A DNA stretch of 64,000 nt from Carboxydothermus hydrogenoformans Z-2901 (GTDB taxonomy: Bacteria; Bacillota; Z-2901; Carboxydothermales; Carboxydothermaceae). The position numbers and the translations under genes were made by a program. The notes beneath the pieces are model-generated. The model ran no database searches and had not been told where the DNA came from. It saw only the letters and a program-made list of their open reading frames with translations. Position 1 is the first letter of the stretch, and each line of letters opens with the position of its first letter. This document shows, piece after piece, positions 15,672 to 25,565 of this stretch. The stretch lies in assembly GCF_000012865.1 (NCBI RefSeq), contig NC_007503.1, positions 1,302,001 through 1,366,000 of the forward strand, in the 5' to 3' direction.

Positions 15672-16544
15672 TTAACTGCTCCTTTCGTCACTGGTAATTT
15701 CTTCTAAAAAGGTTAAATAGTTTTCATAACGAAAGGGCGGAATTTCCCCGGTTTCCAGAAGTTCTCTCACCCGGCAGTTTGGTTCCTTAACATGAAGACA
15801 GTTAGGAAAATAACAATATTTCCGATTTTGATTAAATTCAGGAAAATAGCTCTGCAGCTCTAATTTATCCATTTCCGGCAAAGTTAAATTACTAAATCCT
15901 GGAGTATCCGCAATAAATCCGCCAAAGGGTAATTTTATTAACTCCACGTGCCTGGTGGTGTGTCTGCCCCTTTTTATTTTAGGACTTACCTCTCCGGTAG
16001 CCAATTTTGCTCCCGGTACCAATCGATTAATTAAAGTACTTTTTCCCACTCCCGAAGGCCCTGCTAAAACGGAAATTTTTTGGTTTAAATAATCAGTTAA
16101 CTCATCAATCCCCGTGTCACCTCTGGCAGTAATGGCAACAACCTTTGGCAATATTTTTTTATAATACTCAAAAAGCTTTTGGCTTTCCGGATTCACCAAA
16201 TCAAATTTATTAAATACCAAAACCACTTCAAGCCTTAAAGCATATGCCATTACCAGCAACCGATCAATTAATTCGGTACTGGGAAAGGGATCAGCAAAAG
16301 CAAATACAAGCAATACTTGATCGACATTGGCAATTGGTGGTCTTATCAACTCGTTTTTACGGGGTAGTAAGCTTTCGATAACTCCCTCAGAATTAGGAAC
16401 CAGTTCTCTGATTATTACCCTATCACCGGTTAAAATTTTTATATTATCTTTTTTAAACTTCCCGCGCGCTTTACACATGTAAATAGCTTTTCCGGTATCA
16501 ACATAATAAAACCCTGCATAATTTTTAACAACGAGACCTTCCAA
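15672..16544 (-). CDS. rsgA: Ribosome small-subunit GTPase RsgA
   Basis: RsgA is a circularly permuted GTPase that helps late maturation of the 30S subunit. The 290-residue protein has an N-terminal OB fold, then motifs in permuted order: NKFD (G4), AGPSGVGKSTLINRL (G1), and DTPGF (G3). A C-terminal zinc site follows in CYFPNCLHVKEPNC (C-x5-C-x-H-x5-C type). The start is TTG at 16542-16544 with GGAGGTGA upstream within the end of prkC. The prkC-rsgA-rpe order is conserved with Bacillus (prkC-cpgA-rpe). In that genus it can be a PrkC phosphorylation target. Confidence 0.95.
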   Translation of the reverse strand: MEGLVVKNYAGFYYVDTGKAIYMCKARGKFKKDNIKILTGDRVIIRELVPNSEGVIESLLPRKNELIRPPIANVDQVLLVFAFADPFPSTELIDRLLVMAYALRLEVVLVFNKFDLVNPESQKLFEYYKKILPKVVAITARGDTGIDELTDYLNQKISVLAGPSGVGKSTLINRLVPGAKLATGEVSPKIKRGRHTTRHVELIKLPFGGFIADTPGFSNLTLPEMDKLELQSYFPEFNQNRKYCYFPNCLHVKEPNCRVRELLETGEIPPFRYENYLTFLEEITSDERSS

Positions 16545-16548
16545 TGAA

Positions 16549-18381
16549 TTAGTTCACCTCCTTGTCTTCTATCACCACATCATCTAAATACACTTTAATT
16601 CTCCCTTTTCCATAATAGTATACTTCTTTTTCCAGAACGGTTCCTGGCTCTTCACTATCATTAGCATAAACAATTACTTCAGAAGTTCTTGCATCTTTTA
16701 CAACAATTTTTACCGAATGTTTCTGGCCATCATTTGGCACCGCTAAAGTCACTAAAACCGACTTTCTCACCGGGCCAGGGCCACGAGATACGGTAATTCT
16801 AACTTTTGAGCCTTCCTCCACTAAACTCCCCGGAAGGGGATTTTGAGTAACAACTTGCCCGGCAAAATATTCGGTACTATCTACCTCTTTAATAGTATCA
16901 TCAAGGACTAATTTCACCTGCTGCAGTGTTTTTCGAGCCTCTTCAATTTGTTTGCCCCTCAAATCAGGTACGGTAATCCAGGCCGGTTTTGCTCCCTTGC
17001 TTAAAATAAGTTTTATTTTGTATCCCTTTTCCACTTCAGTGTTTGGTTCTGGGTCCTGTTCAATAACGGTACCCGGTGCTAAACGTTCGTCATATATTTC
17101 GTTTATTTCACCTACTTTTAATCCTGCATTTTCCAAAATCACCCGGGCATCATGAATATCTTTTTCCCGCACATCGGGAACCAGCACCATTTCCTTTCCT
17201 TTACTAACAACCAAATAAATCGGTCGAGCAACTTTAACCCTTTCTCCCGGTAAAGGGTCAATAGAAATCACTTTATCCTTGGGAACTGTTTCGTGGTATG
17301 CCGAGGAAATATTGATATTGGTAAAACCAAGTTCCTCTAACTTTTGCTTCGCCTCCCCAATTCCAAGCCCGCGAACCTCGGGAATCACCGCTTCTTTGAC
17401 ATTAAAATAATTATACAAAAAATACCCCAAACCACCAATTAAAGCCAGAAACAAAGCCACCAGGGCTATGATTCCGGAAGTTTTCAATCTTTTTTTACCG
17501 CGAACTTCCGGAAACTGGTTTTTATCCAATATAATGGTCATCGTACTATCCTCAGCAAAATTTTCTTCCGGCAAATCCAATTTTTTTAAAGTGGCAATTA
17601 ACTCATAAGCGGATTTATATCTTTGCTCTGGCTTTTTACTCAATAACTTCAAGATTATTCGGTCTAGTTCGTCAGGAATATTTTTATTATAAGAGGAAGG
17701 TGGTTTTGGAAGATCATTTATCTGCTTTAAAGCCACAGCAATTGGGGAATCACCGGTAAAAGGCAGTCTTTTTGTCACTAATTCATAAAACACCACTCCT
17801 AAAGAATAAAGGTCGGAAGCAAAAGTCAAGTTTTCACCTTTGGCCTGCTCGGGCGATAGGTAATGGACTGAACCCAAAATTTCTTTATCTTTGTTGATTG
17901 TCGAGGAGGTAACATTACCGGCAATGCCAAAATCGGTTAATTTGGCGATTCCTTCGGGAGTGATAATGATATTTTGTGGTTTTACATCCCGGTGCAAGAT
18001 ACCGTGTTGATGGGCATGACCCAAAGCCAAAGCAACCTGTAAAACAATCCTCACACTTTCACGTAAACCTAAATTTTTTTCTCGAATTATTTCTTTTAAA
18101 TTTTTACCTTCAACATATTCCATCACTAAAAAATAAGTATTCTCTTCCTGTCCGACATCGTAAATGTTAACGATATTGGGATGAGAAAGGCTGGCAAGAG
18201 CCTTAGCCTCCCGTTTAAATCTTTCTACAAATTCTTCATCACTGGTAAATTCAGGTCGAAGAATTTTGATGGTTATGTAGCGGTTTAAAAGTAAATCCTG
18301 TCCTTTATAAACAACCGCCATCCCCCCGCCACCCAGGGTTTCAAGGATTTTATACCTACCGGCTAATACTCTCCCGATCAT
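16549..18381 (-). CDS. prkC: Ser/Thr protein kinase with PASTA domains
   Basis: PrkC/Stk1-type membrane kinase senses peptidoglycan fragments and acts in growth, cell wall control and germination. The 610-residue protein has a cytoplasmic kinase domain (1-270) with Gly loop GGGGMAV, Lys39, HRD catalytic loop at 130-132 and DFG at 150-152. One membrane segment lies at about 302-326. Three extracellular PASTA domains follow (about 330-398, 399-467, 470-540) and then a short beta-rich C-terminal domain. Its start overlaps the 3' end of the partner phosphatase gene by four bases, so the pair is translationally coupled. Confidence 0.96.
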   Translation of the reverse strand: MIGRVLAGRYKILETLGGGGMAVVYKGQDLLLNRYITIKILRPEFTSDEEFVERFKREAKALASLSHPNIVNIYDVGQEENTYFLVMEYVEGKNLKEIIREKNLGLRESVRIVLQVALALGHAHQHGILHRDVKPQNIIITPEGIAKLTDFGIAGNVTSSTINKDKEILGSVHYLSPEQAKGENLTFASDLYSLGVVFYELVTKRLPFTGDSPIAVALKQINDLPKPPSSYNKNIPDELDRIILKLLSKKPEQRYKSAYELIATLKKLDLPEENFAEDSTMTIILDKNQFPEVRGKKRLKTSGIIALVALFLALIGGLGYFLYNYFNVKEAVIPEVRGLGIGEAKQKLEELGFTNINISSAYHETVPKDKVISIDPLPGERVKVARPIYLVVSKGKEMVLVPDVREKDIHDARVILENAGLKVGEINEIYDERLAPGTVIEQDPEPNTEVEKGYKIKLILSKGAKPAWITVPDLRGKQIEEARKTLQQVKLVLDDTIKEVDSTEYFAGQVVTQNPLPGSLVEEGSKVRITVSRGPGPVRKSVLVTLAVPNDGQKHSVKIVVKDARTSEVIVYANDSEEPGTVLEKEVYYYGKGRIKVYLDDVVIEDKEVN

Positions 18382-19121
18382 TTCTTCACCTCTCTCTCCT
18401 CGGCAAACCGGGCAAGAACCACGGTAATATTATCCCGGGACCCCTTAAGCAAAGCTTGCCGAATTAACTCATCCGCCAAGTTTTCTAGCGCCATTGTCTG
18501 ATTTGTATCAAGGAATTCGGCAAGTTCAGCCTCCTTTATTCCGTCTAATAAACCATCGGTACAGAAAAGATAAAGATCCTGCGGGTGAACTTGAAACTTA
18601 ACAATATCCACTTCCTCATTTGCCCCATCTAAAGCTTTGAGCAAAAGATGCCGGTAGGGATGGGAAATAGCATCTTCTTCCGTTATAATCCCTTGGGAAA
18701 CCATTTTGGCCACATAAGTATGATCTTGCGTAAGCTTTAGCAATTTATTCGCCCTAAAGACATAAGCACGGCTATCGCCAAGGTGACCAATAAAAAGATT
18801 TTCCCCGGCAAATATACCCAAAGTTAAGGTTGTCCCCATTTCTTTTAAGTTTGCATCTTTATTTTGCTGCTCTTTAATTTTCTTATTTATTATTTGAAAA
18901 ACTTCCTGAATGCTTTTTTCCGCTTCAGTTATTTCCCCGCTCCTAAATTGGGCAAAATATTCGGCAATGATTCTTACCGCTAATTGACTGGCAACGGCTC
19001 CGCCCGAATGGCCTCCCATTCCATCAGCAACCGCTAAAATGCTCTTTTTTTCGTCAATAAAATATGCATCTTCATTGAGAGCCCGTACCGGCCCTTTAGC
19101 TGTTTTCCCCACAATTTTCAT
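18378..19121 (-). CDS. stp: PP2C-type Ser/Thr protein phosphatase
   Basis: Stp/PrpC is the cognate phosphatase that reverses PrkC phosphorylation in the cytoplasm. The 247-residue protein has the PPM metal-site motifs in order: ADGMGGHSGG near residue 32, LGDSRAY near 115, FCTDGLLDG near 187 and GSRDNITVV near 231. There is no membrane segment. It lies between rlmN and prkC, with a two-base gap to rlmN and a four-base overlap with prkC, matching the Bacillus prpC-prkC arrangement. Confidence 0.95.
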   Translation of the reverse strand: MKIVGKTAKGPVRALNEDAYFIDEKKSILAVADGMGGHSGGAVASQLAVRIIAEYFAQFRSGEITEAEKSIQEVFQIINKKIKEQQNKDANLKEMGTTLTLGIFAGENLFIGHLGDSRAYVFRANKLLKLTQDHTYVAKMVSQGIITEEDAISHPYRHLLLKALDGANEEVDIVKFQVHPQDLYLFCTDGLLDGIKEAELAEFLDTNQTMALENLADELIRQALLKGSRDNITVVLARFAEEREVKK

Positions 19122-19123
19122 TT

Positions 19124-20152
19124 TTACACCTCAAAATACTTTGCTTTTAATTGACCACAAGCTCCGTCAATCTCATCGCCTAACTCCCGGCGAACAGTAA
19201 CGGGAATTCCTGCCCTTTTTAAAACTTCTTTAAACTTATTAATTTTTTCTACTGAAGGAGTTTTAAAATTTCTCTTTTCAATTGTATTGTACGGGATTAA
19301 ATTAACATGAACAAGTTTTCTCTGCAATAACTGCGCAAGTTTCAAGGCGTGTTCAACGGTATCGTTAACATTTTCTATTAAAGCATACTCGAAGCTAACA
19401 CGCCTTCCGGTTTTATCGATAAAGTACCAGGCAGCATCTAAAAGTTCCGCCAAACCCCAGCGTTTATTAATCGGGATTAATTCATTCCGGAGCGCATCAT
19501 CTGGCGCATGCAAAGAAATGGCTAAAGTAACGGGAAGCTTTTCCTCGGCAAGAGCTTTAATTTGGGGTACCATTCCGCAGGTTGAAACGGTAATTTTCCG
19601 GTAACTAATATTTAAGCAGTCCTTTTCATTAATTTTCCGCATAAACTTAAGTACTTCGGTAAAATTATCTAAGGGTTCACCGCTCCCCATTAGCACTACC
19701 CGGGTAATTTTTTCCGAACTACTTGCTTTAAGCACCAGTATCTGTTCTATCATTTCCCCAGCCGTTAAATTACGCGAAAAACCCCCCAGCCCGGTAGCAC
19801 AAAATTTGCAGCCCATTTTGCAACCCACCTGGGTGGATAGGCAAACGGTATTGCCGTAGCGATACTTTAATAAAACCGCTTCAATTCCCAGGTTATCTTT
19901 AAGCTTTAGCAAGTATTTAATGCTCTGTCCATCCCTTGATTTTTTGCTGTGAATAATTTTTAAAGAAGGCAACAAAAAATTTTCTTTAAGCTTTTCCCGC
20001 AATCTTACCGGTAGATTTGTCATTTTATTAAAATCCAATTCTCCGTGTTTAAAAATCCACTCATTTATCTGTTTTAAGCGAAAAGATTTTTCATTATTTT
20101 CCTTCAGCCAAGCCACTATTTCTTCCGAATTTAAATCTAAAAATGCCCTCAT
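19124..20152 (-). CDS. rlmN: Dual-specificity 23S rRNA/tRNA adenine-C2 methyltransferase
   Basis: RlmN is a radical SAM enzyme that methylates C2 of A2503 in 23S rRNA and of A37 in some tRNAs. The 342-residue protein has the CxxxCxxC cluster ligands at C111, C115 and C118, LMGSGEPLDN for SAM binding, and the C-terminal ACGQL containing the second catalytic cysteine. These distinguish it from generic radical SAM proteins; Cfr resistance enzymes are close relatives, but the gene position next to rsmB and stp favours RlmN. Confidence 0.95.
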   Translation of the reverse strand: MRAFLDLNSEEIVAWLKENNEKSFRLKQINEWIFKHGELDFNKMTNLPVRLREKLKENFLLPSLKIIHSKKSRDGQSIKYLLKLKDNLGIEAVLLKYRYGNTVCLSTQVGCKMGCKFCATGLGGFSRNLTAGEMIEQILVLKASSSEKITRVVLMGSGEPLDNFTEVLKFMRKINEKDCLNISYRKITVSTCGMVPQIKALAEEKLPVTLAISLHAPDDALRNELIPINKRWGLAELLDAAWYFIDKTGRRVSFEYALIENVNDTVEHALKLAQLLQRKLVHVNLIPYNTIEKRNFKTPSVEKINKFKEVLKRAGIPVTVRRELGDEIDGACGQLKAKYFEV

Positions 20153-20166
20153 TTACTACCCGCCTT

Positions 20167-21489
20167 TTAACATAATTTTTTTAAAATTACACCAAAAAAA
20201 CCATCTCCTATTTCCCCGGGAAGCAAACGTAGATAGTAATTATTTTTTACAATACCTAAATTAAAAAACCATTCTGGAGGCTTTACCAAAACAAAATTTG
20301 GGTTTTTTCTTAAAAAATTTTCCACAACCCCTTCATTTTCTTCCGGCTCGATACTGCAGGTTGAATAAACTAATATTCCTTCAGGTGGTAAAAGCTTGGA
20401 TAAGTTGGTTAAAATCTCTAATTGATATTGAGATAACTTTATTATTTCTTCCTCGCTCTTTTGCCAGCGGGCATCCGGCTTTCGCGCCAGAACACCCGTA
20501 CCTGAACAGGGTACATCGGCCAGAATCCAGTTAGGATTTACCCCATCGGGTAGCTTTAATCTTGTGGCATCCCCCAATAAACATCTTATAATATTAATCC
20601 CCAAACGGTGGGCATTTTCCTCAATTAATTTAAGTCTTCCGGGATGGACATCAAAAGCATAAATAATCCCTTTATTTCCCATAAGCTGTGCTAAGTGGGT
20701 AGATTTACCTCCCGGTGCCGCACACGCATCTATCCCCACCGAATTGGGTTCAGGGTTAATTAAATAGGCAATAAACATCGAGCCAGTATCCTGAATATAA
20801 AATAAGCCTTCATCGTACCCCGGTAGCTCTTTAACTCCAACCTTATCTAAAATTACCACTCCTTCGGGTAAATACGGCAGTTGTTTAAAATTAATGTTTT
20901 TTTCGTTTAACAGGTCACAATAAGCTTTTGGAGAGATTTTTAAGGTATTAATCCTTAAAGTTAGGTTCGGCTGATGGTTATTATACTTCAGTATCTCCAC
21001 CGTTTTTGTGTATCCATATTGATTTAACCACCGCTTTACCATCCACTCGGGATGGGAATAAGCAATGGCTAAATACTCCACCTCATCGCTTACGTCTATT
21101 TTTGTAATTTCCTCTCGCCGCCTAATAAAATTACGTAAAACTCCATTAACAACTCCCGTAAATCCCCGATAATTGCGCTTTACCGCTTCAACCGTTTCAT
21201 TGATTGCCGCATAGGTTGGTACCTTATCTAAGAAGTACAGTTGATATAGCCCTACCCGGATAGCATTAATGACAAAAGGCGGAAGTTTGCTCCTTTTTTT
21301 CAGGAGCTTTCCCGCCATGTAATCCAACAATTTAAGTTGTTTTAAAACACCATAAGTAAGTTCCACAACAAAGTCTTTATCTTCTTTTTTGGCTAAATTA
21401 GCAATTAATTTAGGTAATAAGAGATTTACGTAAGAATTATTTTTTTCGACTTCAACCAGGGTTTTTATTACCAATTCGCGCAAATTCAC
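20167..21489 (-). CDS. rsmB: 16S rRNA (cytosine967-C5)-methyltransferase
   Basis: RsmB methylates C967 of 16S rRNA. The protein of about 440 residues has an N-terminal NusB-like RNA-binding domain (1-140) with RVGLYQLYFLDKVPTYAAINETVE, then the AdoMet fold with DACAAPGGKSTHLA. The two catalytic cysteines are in DVPCSGTGVL and VYSTCSIEPEENE. I favour GTG 21487-21489 as start because GGTAGGTG lies six bases upstream; a GTG three codons earlier is also in frame. It follows the DUF116 gene within ten bases. Confidence 0.94.
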   Translation of the reverse strand: MNLRELVIKTLVEVEKNNSYVNLLLPKLIANLAKKEDKDFVVELTYGVLKQLKLLDYMAGKLLKKRSKLPPFVINAIRVGLYQLYFLDKVPTYAAINETVEAVKRNYRGFTGVVNGVLRNFIRRREEITKIDVSDEVEYLAIAYSHPEWMVKRWLNQYGYTKTVEILKYNNHQPNLTLRINTLKISPKAYCDLLNEKNINFKQLPYLPEGVVILDKVGVKELPGYDEGLFYIQDTGSMFIAYLINPEPNSVGIDACAAPGGKSTHLAQLMGNKGIIYAFDVHPGRLKLIEENAHRLGINIIRCLLGDATRLKLPDGVNPNWILADVPCSGTGVLARKPDARWQKSEEEIIKLSQYQLEILTNLSKLLPPEGILVYSTCSIEPEENEGVVENFLRKNPNFVLVKPPEWFFNLGIVKNNYYLRLLPGEIGDGFFGVILKKLC

Positions 21490-21498
21490 CAAAAGCAC

Positions 21499-21990
21499 CT
21501 ACCAAATCAACCGGTTTAAATAATAATAAAATTTATCGTACTCAATTAATGTTTCAAAACATGGTCCTTTAGGTCTTAAATTAATTAGTCCAAGGGAAAG
21601 AACCGGGATATCATTCATCCCCGAAAACAGATCCCCTTCACAAGCCACAGCAAAGACAACCTCCGGCTGTAGACTCTTGACAAATTGCCTTGCCGCAGTT
21701 CCTCCTGCAGCAACGGCAATTTTTAATCCCCGTTCCCTGGCATAGCACTTTAAAACTCCAACCGGGCACCGGAAGCATTCACGGCAATTATGTACATCAT
21801 AAGTAATTTTATAAAGACAATCAGCTTTCTGCAAACAATGGGGCAAAAGCAATAACACTTTTTCCGGAGAAAACGGGCCATATTTTAGGGTTTTATCATT
21901 CATCAATGAAATATATTTTTGAATATCTTTTCGTACATCACGCTTAAAAAGAGATTTTATAAAGATTTTTTGCTTGTAAAAATTTAGCAT
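21499..21990 (-). CDS. DUF116 protein
   Basis: This 163-residue protein matches the DUF116 family of unknown function: LLLPHCLQKADC near residue 48, a Cys-rich HNCRECFRCPVGVLKC segment near 68, a Gly-rich AVAAGGTAARQF, and VACEGDLFSG. The conserved cysteines suggest metal or iron-sulfur binding. It begins inside the last codons of fmt (seven-base overlap) and ends directly before rsmB, so it is firmly within the def-fmt-rsmB operon. In many clostridial genomes it occupies the same place, which hints at a role linked to translation or formate/formyl use, but that is inference. Confidence 0.85.
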   Translation of the reverse strand: MLNFYKQKIFIKSLFKRDVRKDIQKYISLMNDKTLKYGPFSPEKVLLLLPHCLQKADCLYKITYDVHNCRECFRCPVGVLKCYARERGLKIAVAAGGTAARQFVKSLQPEVVFAVACEGDLFSGMNDIPVLSLGLINLRPKGPCFETLIEYDKFYYYLNRLIW

Positions 21991-22910
21991 TCAAAGGTTT
22001 CCCCCACAAGAGGTCGATAACCATTTAAAAAACTTTCCCACGACATTTTTTTACCGCCTTCCGGTTGAAGTTCTAAGATTTGTAAACCCCTTTCTCCCGT
22101 AGCAACCAAAAACCCGTTTTTTCTATCAGCAAAAATTATCTCCCCCGGCTTTTTTCCAGAAAACTCCCCCACCTTCGCCTTCCATATTTTTATTTTTTTC
22201 CCGCGAAAAACGGTATATGCCCCAGGAACAGGATTTAAAGCTCTTATTTGGTTTCTTATTTTTTCAGCTGAATCGGCCCAGTGGATAATTTCATCTTCTT
22301 TTTTAAGGGGTGGTGCGTAGGTTGCCAACTGGTGGTCTTGCGGAACTCTGGGAAGACCACCTTCTCTAAGCCTTTTTAATGCTTCAATTATCAAATCCGC
22401 ACCAATTTCTGCCAGAATTTTTCTTAACTCTCCCCCGGTAATTTCCTGGTTAATTGCAACCTTTTCCTGTAAAGCAATATCTCCTGTATCAAGCCCCTCA
22501 TCCATAAACATTATCGTAATTCCCGTTTCTTTTTCTCCGGCCATAAGACAGCGTTCAATGGGTGCAGCCCCCCGGTAAAAGGGGAGAAGAGAGGCATGGA
22601 TATTTAAGCAACCATAAGGAGGAATATTTAAAATCTCTCTGGGTAAAAGTTTGCCATAAGCAGCTACTACAATAACCTCCGGTTTTACGGCTAAAATCTC
22701 CTGGTAAACCTCTTCATTAAACTTTAAAGGTGTAATAACCCTGAGATGGTTTTCCTGGGCAAATAGCTTGACCGGTGAAGAAATAACTTTTTTACCCCTG
22801 CCCGCAGCAGCATCGGGTTTAGTTACCACCAAAGCCACTTCATGGTGGGAAATTAACTTAGCTAAAGGTTTTACCGCAAATTCCGGAGTACCCATATAGA
22901 CAATACGCAT
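21984..22910 (-). CDS. fmt: Methionyl-tRNA formyltransferase
   Basis: Fmt formylates initiator Met-tRNA using 10-formyltetrahydrofolate. The 308-residue protein begins MRIVYMGTPEFAV; the active site HASLLPFYRGAAPI (with the catalytic Asn/His pair) and GITIMFMDEGLDTGDI are intact, as is the C-terminal tRNA-binding domain. The start ATG 22908-22910 is chosen from family alignment; the frame is open for 19 codons farther but overlaps def. The partner deformylase gene def ends five bases upstream. Confidence 0.96.
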   Translation of the reverse strand: MRIVYMGTPEFAVKPLAKLISHHEVALVVTKPDAAAGRGKKVISSPVKLFAQENHLRVITPLKFNEEVYQEILAVKPEVIVVAAYGKLLPREILNIPPYGCLNIHASLLPFYRGAAPIERCLMAGEKETGITIMFMDEGLDTGDIALQEKVAINQEITGGELRKILAEIGADLIIEALKRLREGGLPRVPQDHQLATYAPPLKKEDEIIHWADSAEKIRNQIRALNPVPGAYTVFRGKKIKIWKAKVGEFSGKKPGEIIFADRKNGFLVATGERGLQILELQPEGGKKMSWESFLNGYRPLVGETFEC

Positions 22911-22914
22911 ATTA

Positions 22915-23373
22915 TTAGCGACCCTTTCTGACAATATTGTCCGCTTTTTCCACAAATAAAATACCATTTAAATGATCAATCTCATGTTGAAAAGCTCTGG
23001 CCAGCAACCCTTCCGCCGGTATCACAATTTCCTCACCGTAACGATTTAATCCTTTTACCGTCACCTTTTTCGCCCTAACAACCTCTCCCTGCACTCCAGG
23101 AACACTTAAACAACCCTCAATGTCCTTTTCTTCACCGGAAACCTCAATAATTTCGGGATTAATAAGTTCAATTAACCCTTCCCCAACATCCACCACAATT
23201 GCCCTCTTACTTACCCCAATTTGCGGAGCTGCCAGACCAACCCCGTTATACGCATACATGGTATCAGCCATATTTTCCAGAAGCTTTATTATATTAGGTG
23301 TAATTTCTTTAATGGGCTTGGCTATTTCTTTTAAAATCGGATCACCAATCTCCACTACTTTATAAACTGCCAT
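22915..23373 (-). CDS. def: Peptide deformylase
   Basis: Deformylase removes the N-terminal formyl group from new proteins. The 152-residue protein has the three signature motifs: [10 protein letters not shown] at about residues 44-53, EGCLSVPG (metal-binding Cys) near 87, and QHEIDHLNG (metal-binding His pair) near 129. ATG 23371-23373 has AAAGGAGG upstream. It lies between priA and fmt, as in many Firmicutes. Confidence 0.97.
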   Translation of the reverse strand: MAVYKVVEIGDPILKEIAKPIKEITPNIIKLLENMADTMYAYNGVGLAAPQIGVSKRAIVVDVGEGLIELINPEIIEVSGEEKDIEGCLSVPGVQGEVVRAKKVTVKGLNRYGEEIVIPAEGLLARAFQHEIDHLNGILFVEKADNIVRKGR

Positions 23374-23385
23374 CTTTTTCCTCCT

Positions 23386-25542
23386 TTAAAGAAAGATTTG
23401 GGGACTTAAATCTAAAACCAAGGTTAATTTATGGTTTAAACTACTTTTTTTAAACTCCTGTAATCCTGCTTTTAAAACTTCACGGGCAAAACTGCTTTTA
23501 TTAGTTTTTAAAAGTATATGATAGCGAAAGTTTCTTTTTAACTTATAAAAGGGAGCTGCTGCCGGTCCAATAATTTCAATCTCTGGACTAAATTTGCTGG
23601 CATTTTTTAATAAATTAACTAAATTATTTGCCCCCTCAATAACCTTCTGTTCGTCTTCGCCAGCTATAATAAGCCTAAATATTTTACTAAAAGGTGGATA
23701 TCCTGTCTGTTTTCTCAAAGAAAGCTCCTTTAAGGCATACTGCTGGAAATTTCCCCGTTGCACCGCTTGAATAATATAATTTTCCGGATTAAAAGTCTGA
23801 ATTATCACTTCTCCGGGCACGAGCCCTCTACCGGCTCGTCCGGCAACCTGGGTAAGTAAATTAAAACTTCTTTCCCCGGCGCGAAAATCCGGCAAATTTA
23901 AGCTTTGATCAGCATTTAATACTCCAACTAACGTTAAATCAGGAAAATCAAATCCTTTGGCCAACATTTGCGTTCCAATAATGATGTCTGCTTCCTTGTT
24001 TTTAATCGCCTCTAATATTTTATCATAGCTATTTTTACTCCTCATGGTATCGTAGTCGACGCGAAAAATTTTGGCTGGAAATAGCTTTTTCAGTTCCTCT
24101 TCAACCCTTTGGGTCCCATAACCATATAAATCAAGAGAGATTTCCTGACAAGCTGGACACTTGCGGGTAAAAGCAATTTTTTTACCACAGTAATGACATT
24201 GGAAATTTTTTTCTTCTTTGTGATAGGTCATGGAAACGTCACAATCAGGGCAGCGGTAAAAATAACCGCATTTTCGACACATAATCATTGGAGCAAAGCC
24301 CCGGCGATTTAAAAACAAAAAAACCTGTTCTCCCTTTTGGAGTCGCTCGCTAATTTTTTTTTGAAGCACACTGCTAATTATCCCGGTATTTCCTTCCTTA
24401 GCTTCCTTAAACATGTCAACAATAATGACCTGGGGATAAGGCCTATTTTGGTACCGCTTACCCAAAAAATAATATTTAATTAATCCCGAAATTACAGCAG
24501 CATATGTTTCCATGGAGGGAGTAGCGGTACCCAATAGAAGGGGAATGCCCAAACGTTTAGCCCGCCAGTAAACCACTTCGCGGACATGATATTTAGGGGT
24601 TTCTTCTTGCTTATAACTGAGCTCGTGTTCTTCATCGAGAATAATTAATCCTAAATTTTGAAAGGGTAAAAAAGCTGCAGACCTGGTTCCCAATACCAAA
24701 ACCGGACTACCCTTTTTTAATTCCCGCCAAACCGTGAACTTTTCCCGGGCACTCAAGCGGCTATGATAAACCAGAGTATTTTCCGGGAAGTATTTTTTCA
24801 CCCGGGCAACCATCTGCGTGGTAATACCTATTTCTGGTAAAAGAAATAGTACCTGTTTCCCATGGTTTAAAAAGTCTCCCGCTAACTTTAAGTAAATTTC
24901 CGTTTTACCGCTGCCGGTAATTCCGTGTAATAATCCCACAAAATTTTTTGGCATATCCCGTTTTATTTGCTGATATACCTGCTTTTGACTCTCGGTAAGC
25001 TCAATTGGCGGTAAATTAGGTAGTGGTTTCTCTCTAATCTGGAGTATTCCCTGTTTAACCAATTTTTTAATAGTAGAAGTAGTTCTTACTAAACCCCTTT
25101 TATCCTTTAATAAGCTTATTACCATCTCATCGTTTTGCAATCTTTTGCTTTTTTTTATCTTCTCCTTAAGTTTTGTTTCATCCACTACCGTACAAAATAC
25201 TTCCACATCCTGATATATTTTCTCCGGAAAAGATATTAAAGTTAATGCCTCGGTAATTGAACAAAGATAATACTCGGAAATCCACTTAACCATCTCCACC
25301 AATTCAGGAGTTAACCAAAGTTCTTCGGGTAAAACTTCTAAAATAGGTTTTATTTCCCCAGAAAAATCCTTTTCCTGGCCAAGAGAAAAGATAAAGCCTT
25401 CTTCCAAACGATTATTAAAATTAAACTTGACTTTGGCTCCAATTGCAACTTTTTTTATGTCAGAAGAGGGTAATTTATAAGTATATAAGCGATCTAAATG
25501 CCTTGACGGCCTTAGTAAAGCAACCTGGGCATAAACAGTCAT
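23386..25542 (-). CDS. priA: Primosomal protein N' (helicase)
   Basis: PriA recognises stalled forks and loads the replicative helicase for restart. The 718-residue protein has the N-terminal 3'BD domain, Walker A GITGSGKTEIYL, Walker B/DEEH, and eight zinc-binding cysteines in CRKCGYFYRCPDC and CHYCGKK...CPAC. The C-terminal helicase motifs GTQMLAKGFDFPD and QVAGRAGRG follow. ATG 25540-25542 has AAGGGGG upstream. It starts 37 bases after coaBC, beyond a terminator-like hairpin, and leads the priA-to-rpe gene string. Confidence 0.97.
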   Translation of the reverse strand: MTVYAQVALLRPSRHLDRLYTYKLPSSDIKKVAIGAKVKFNFNNRLEEGFIFSLGQEKDFSGEIKPILEVLPEELWLTPELVEMVKWISEYYLCSITEALTLISFPEKIYQDVEVFCTVVDETKLKEKIKKSKRLQNDEMVISLLKDKRGLVRTTSTIKKLVKQGILQIREKPLPNLPPIELTESQKQVYQQIKRDMPKNFVGLLHGITGSGKTEIYLKLAGDFLNHGKQVLFLLPEIGITTQMVARVKKYFPENTLVYHSRLSAREKFTVWRELKKGSPVLVLGTRSAAFLPFQNLGLIILDEEHELSYKQEETPKYHVREVVYWRAKRLGIPLLLGTATPSMETYAAVISGLIKYYFLGKRYQNRPYPQVIIVDMFKEAKEGNTGIISSVLQKKISERLQKGEQVFLFLNRRGFAPMIMCRKCGYFYRCPDCDVSMTYHKEEKNFQCHYCGKKIAFTRKCPACQEISLDLYGYGTQRVEEELKKLFPAKIFRVDYDTMRSKNSYDKILEAIKNKEADIIIGTQMLAKGFDFPDLTLVGVLNADQSLNLPDFRAGERSFNLLTQVAGRAGRGLVPGEVIIQTFNPENYIIQAVQRGNFQQYALKELSLRKQTGYPPFSKIFRLIIAGEDEQKVIEGANNLVNLLKNASKFSPEIEIIGPAAAPFYKLKRNFRYHILLKTNKSSFAREVLKAGLQEFKKSSLNHKLTLVLDLSPQIFL

Positions 25543-25565
25543 ACACTGCCCCCTTAAAATAATTA

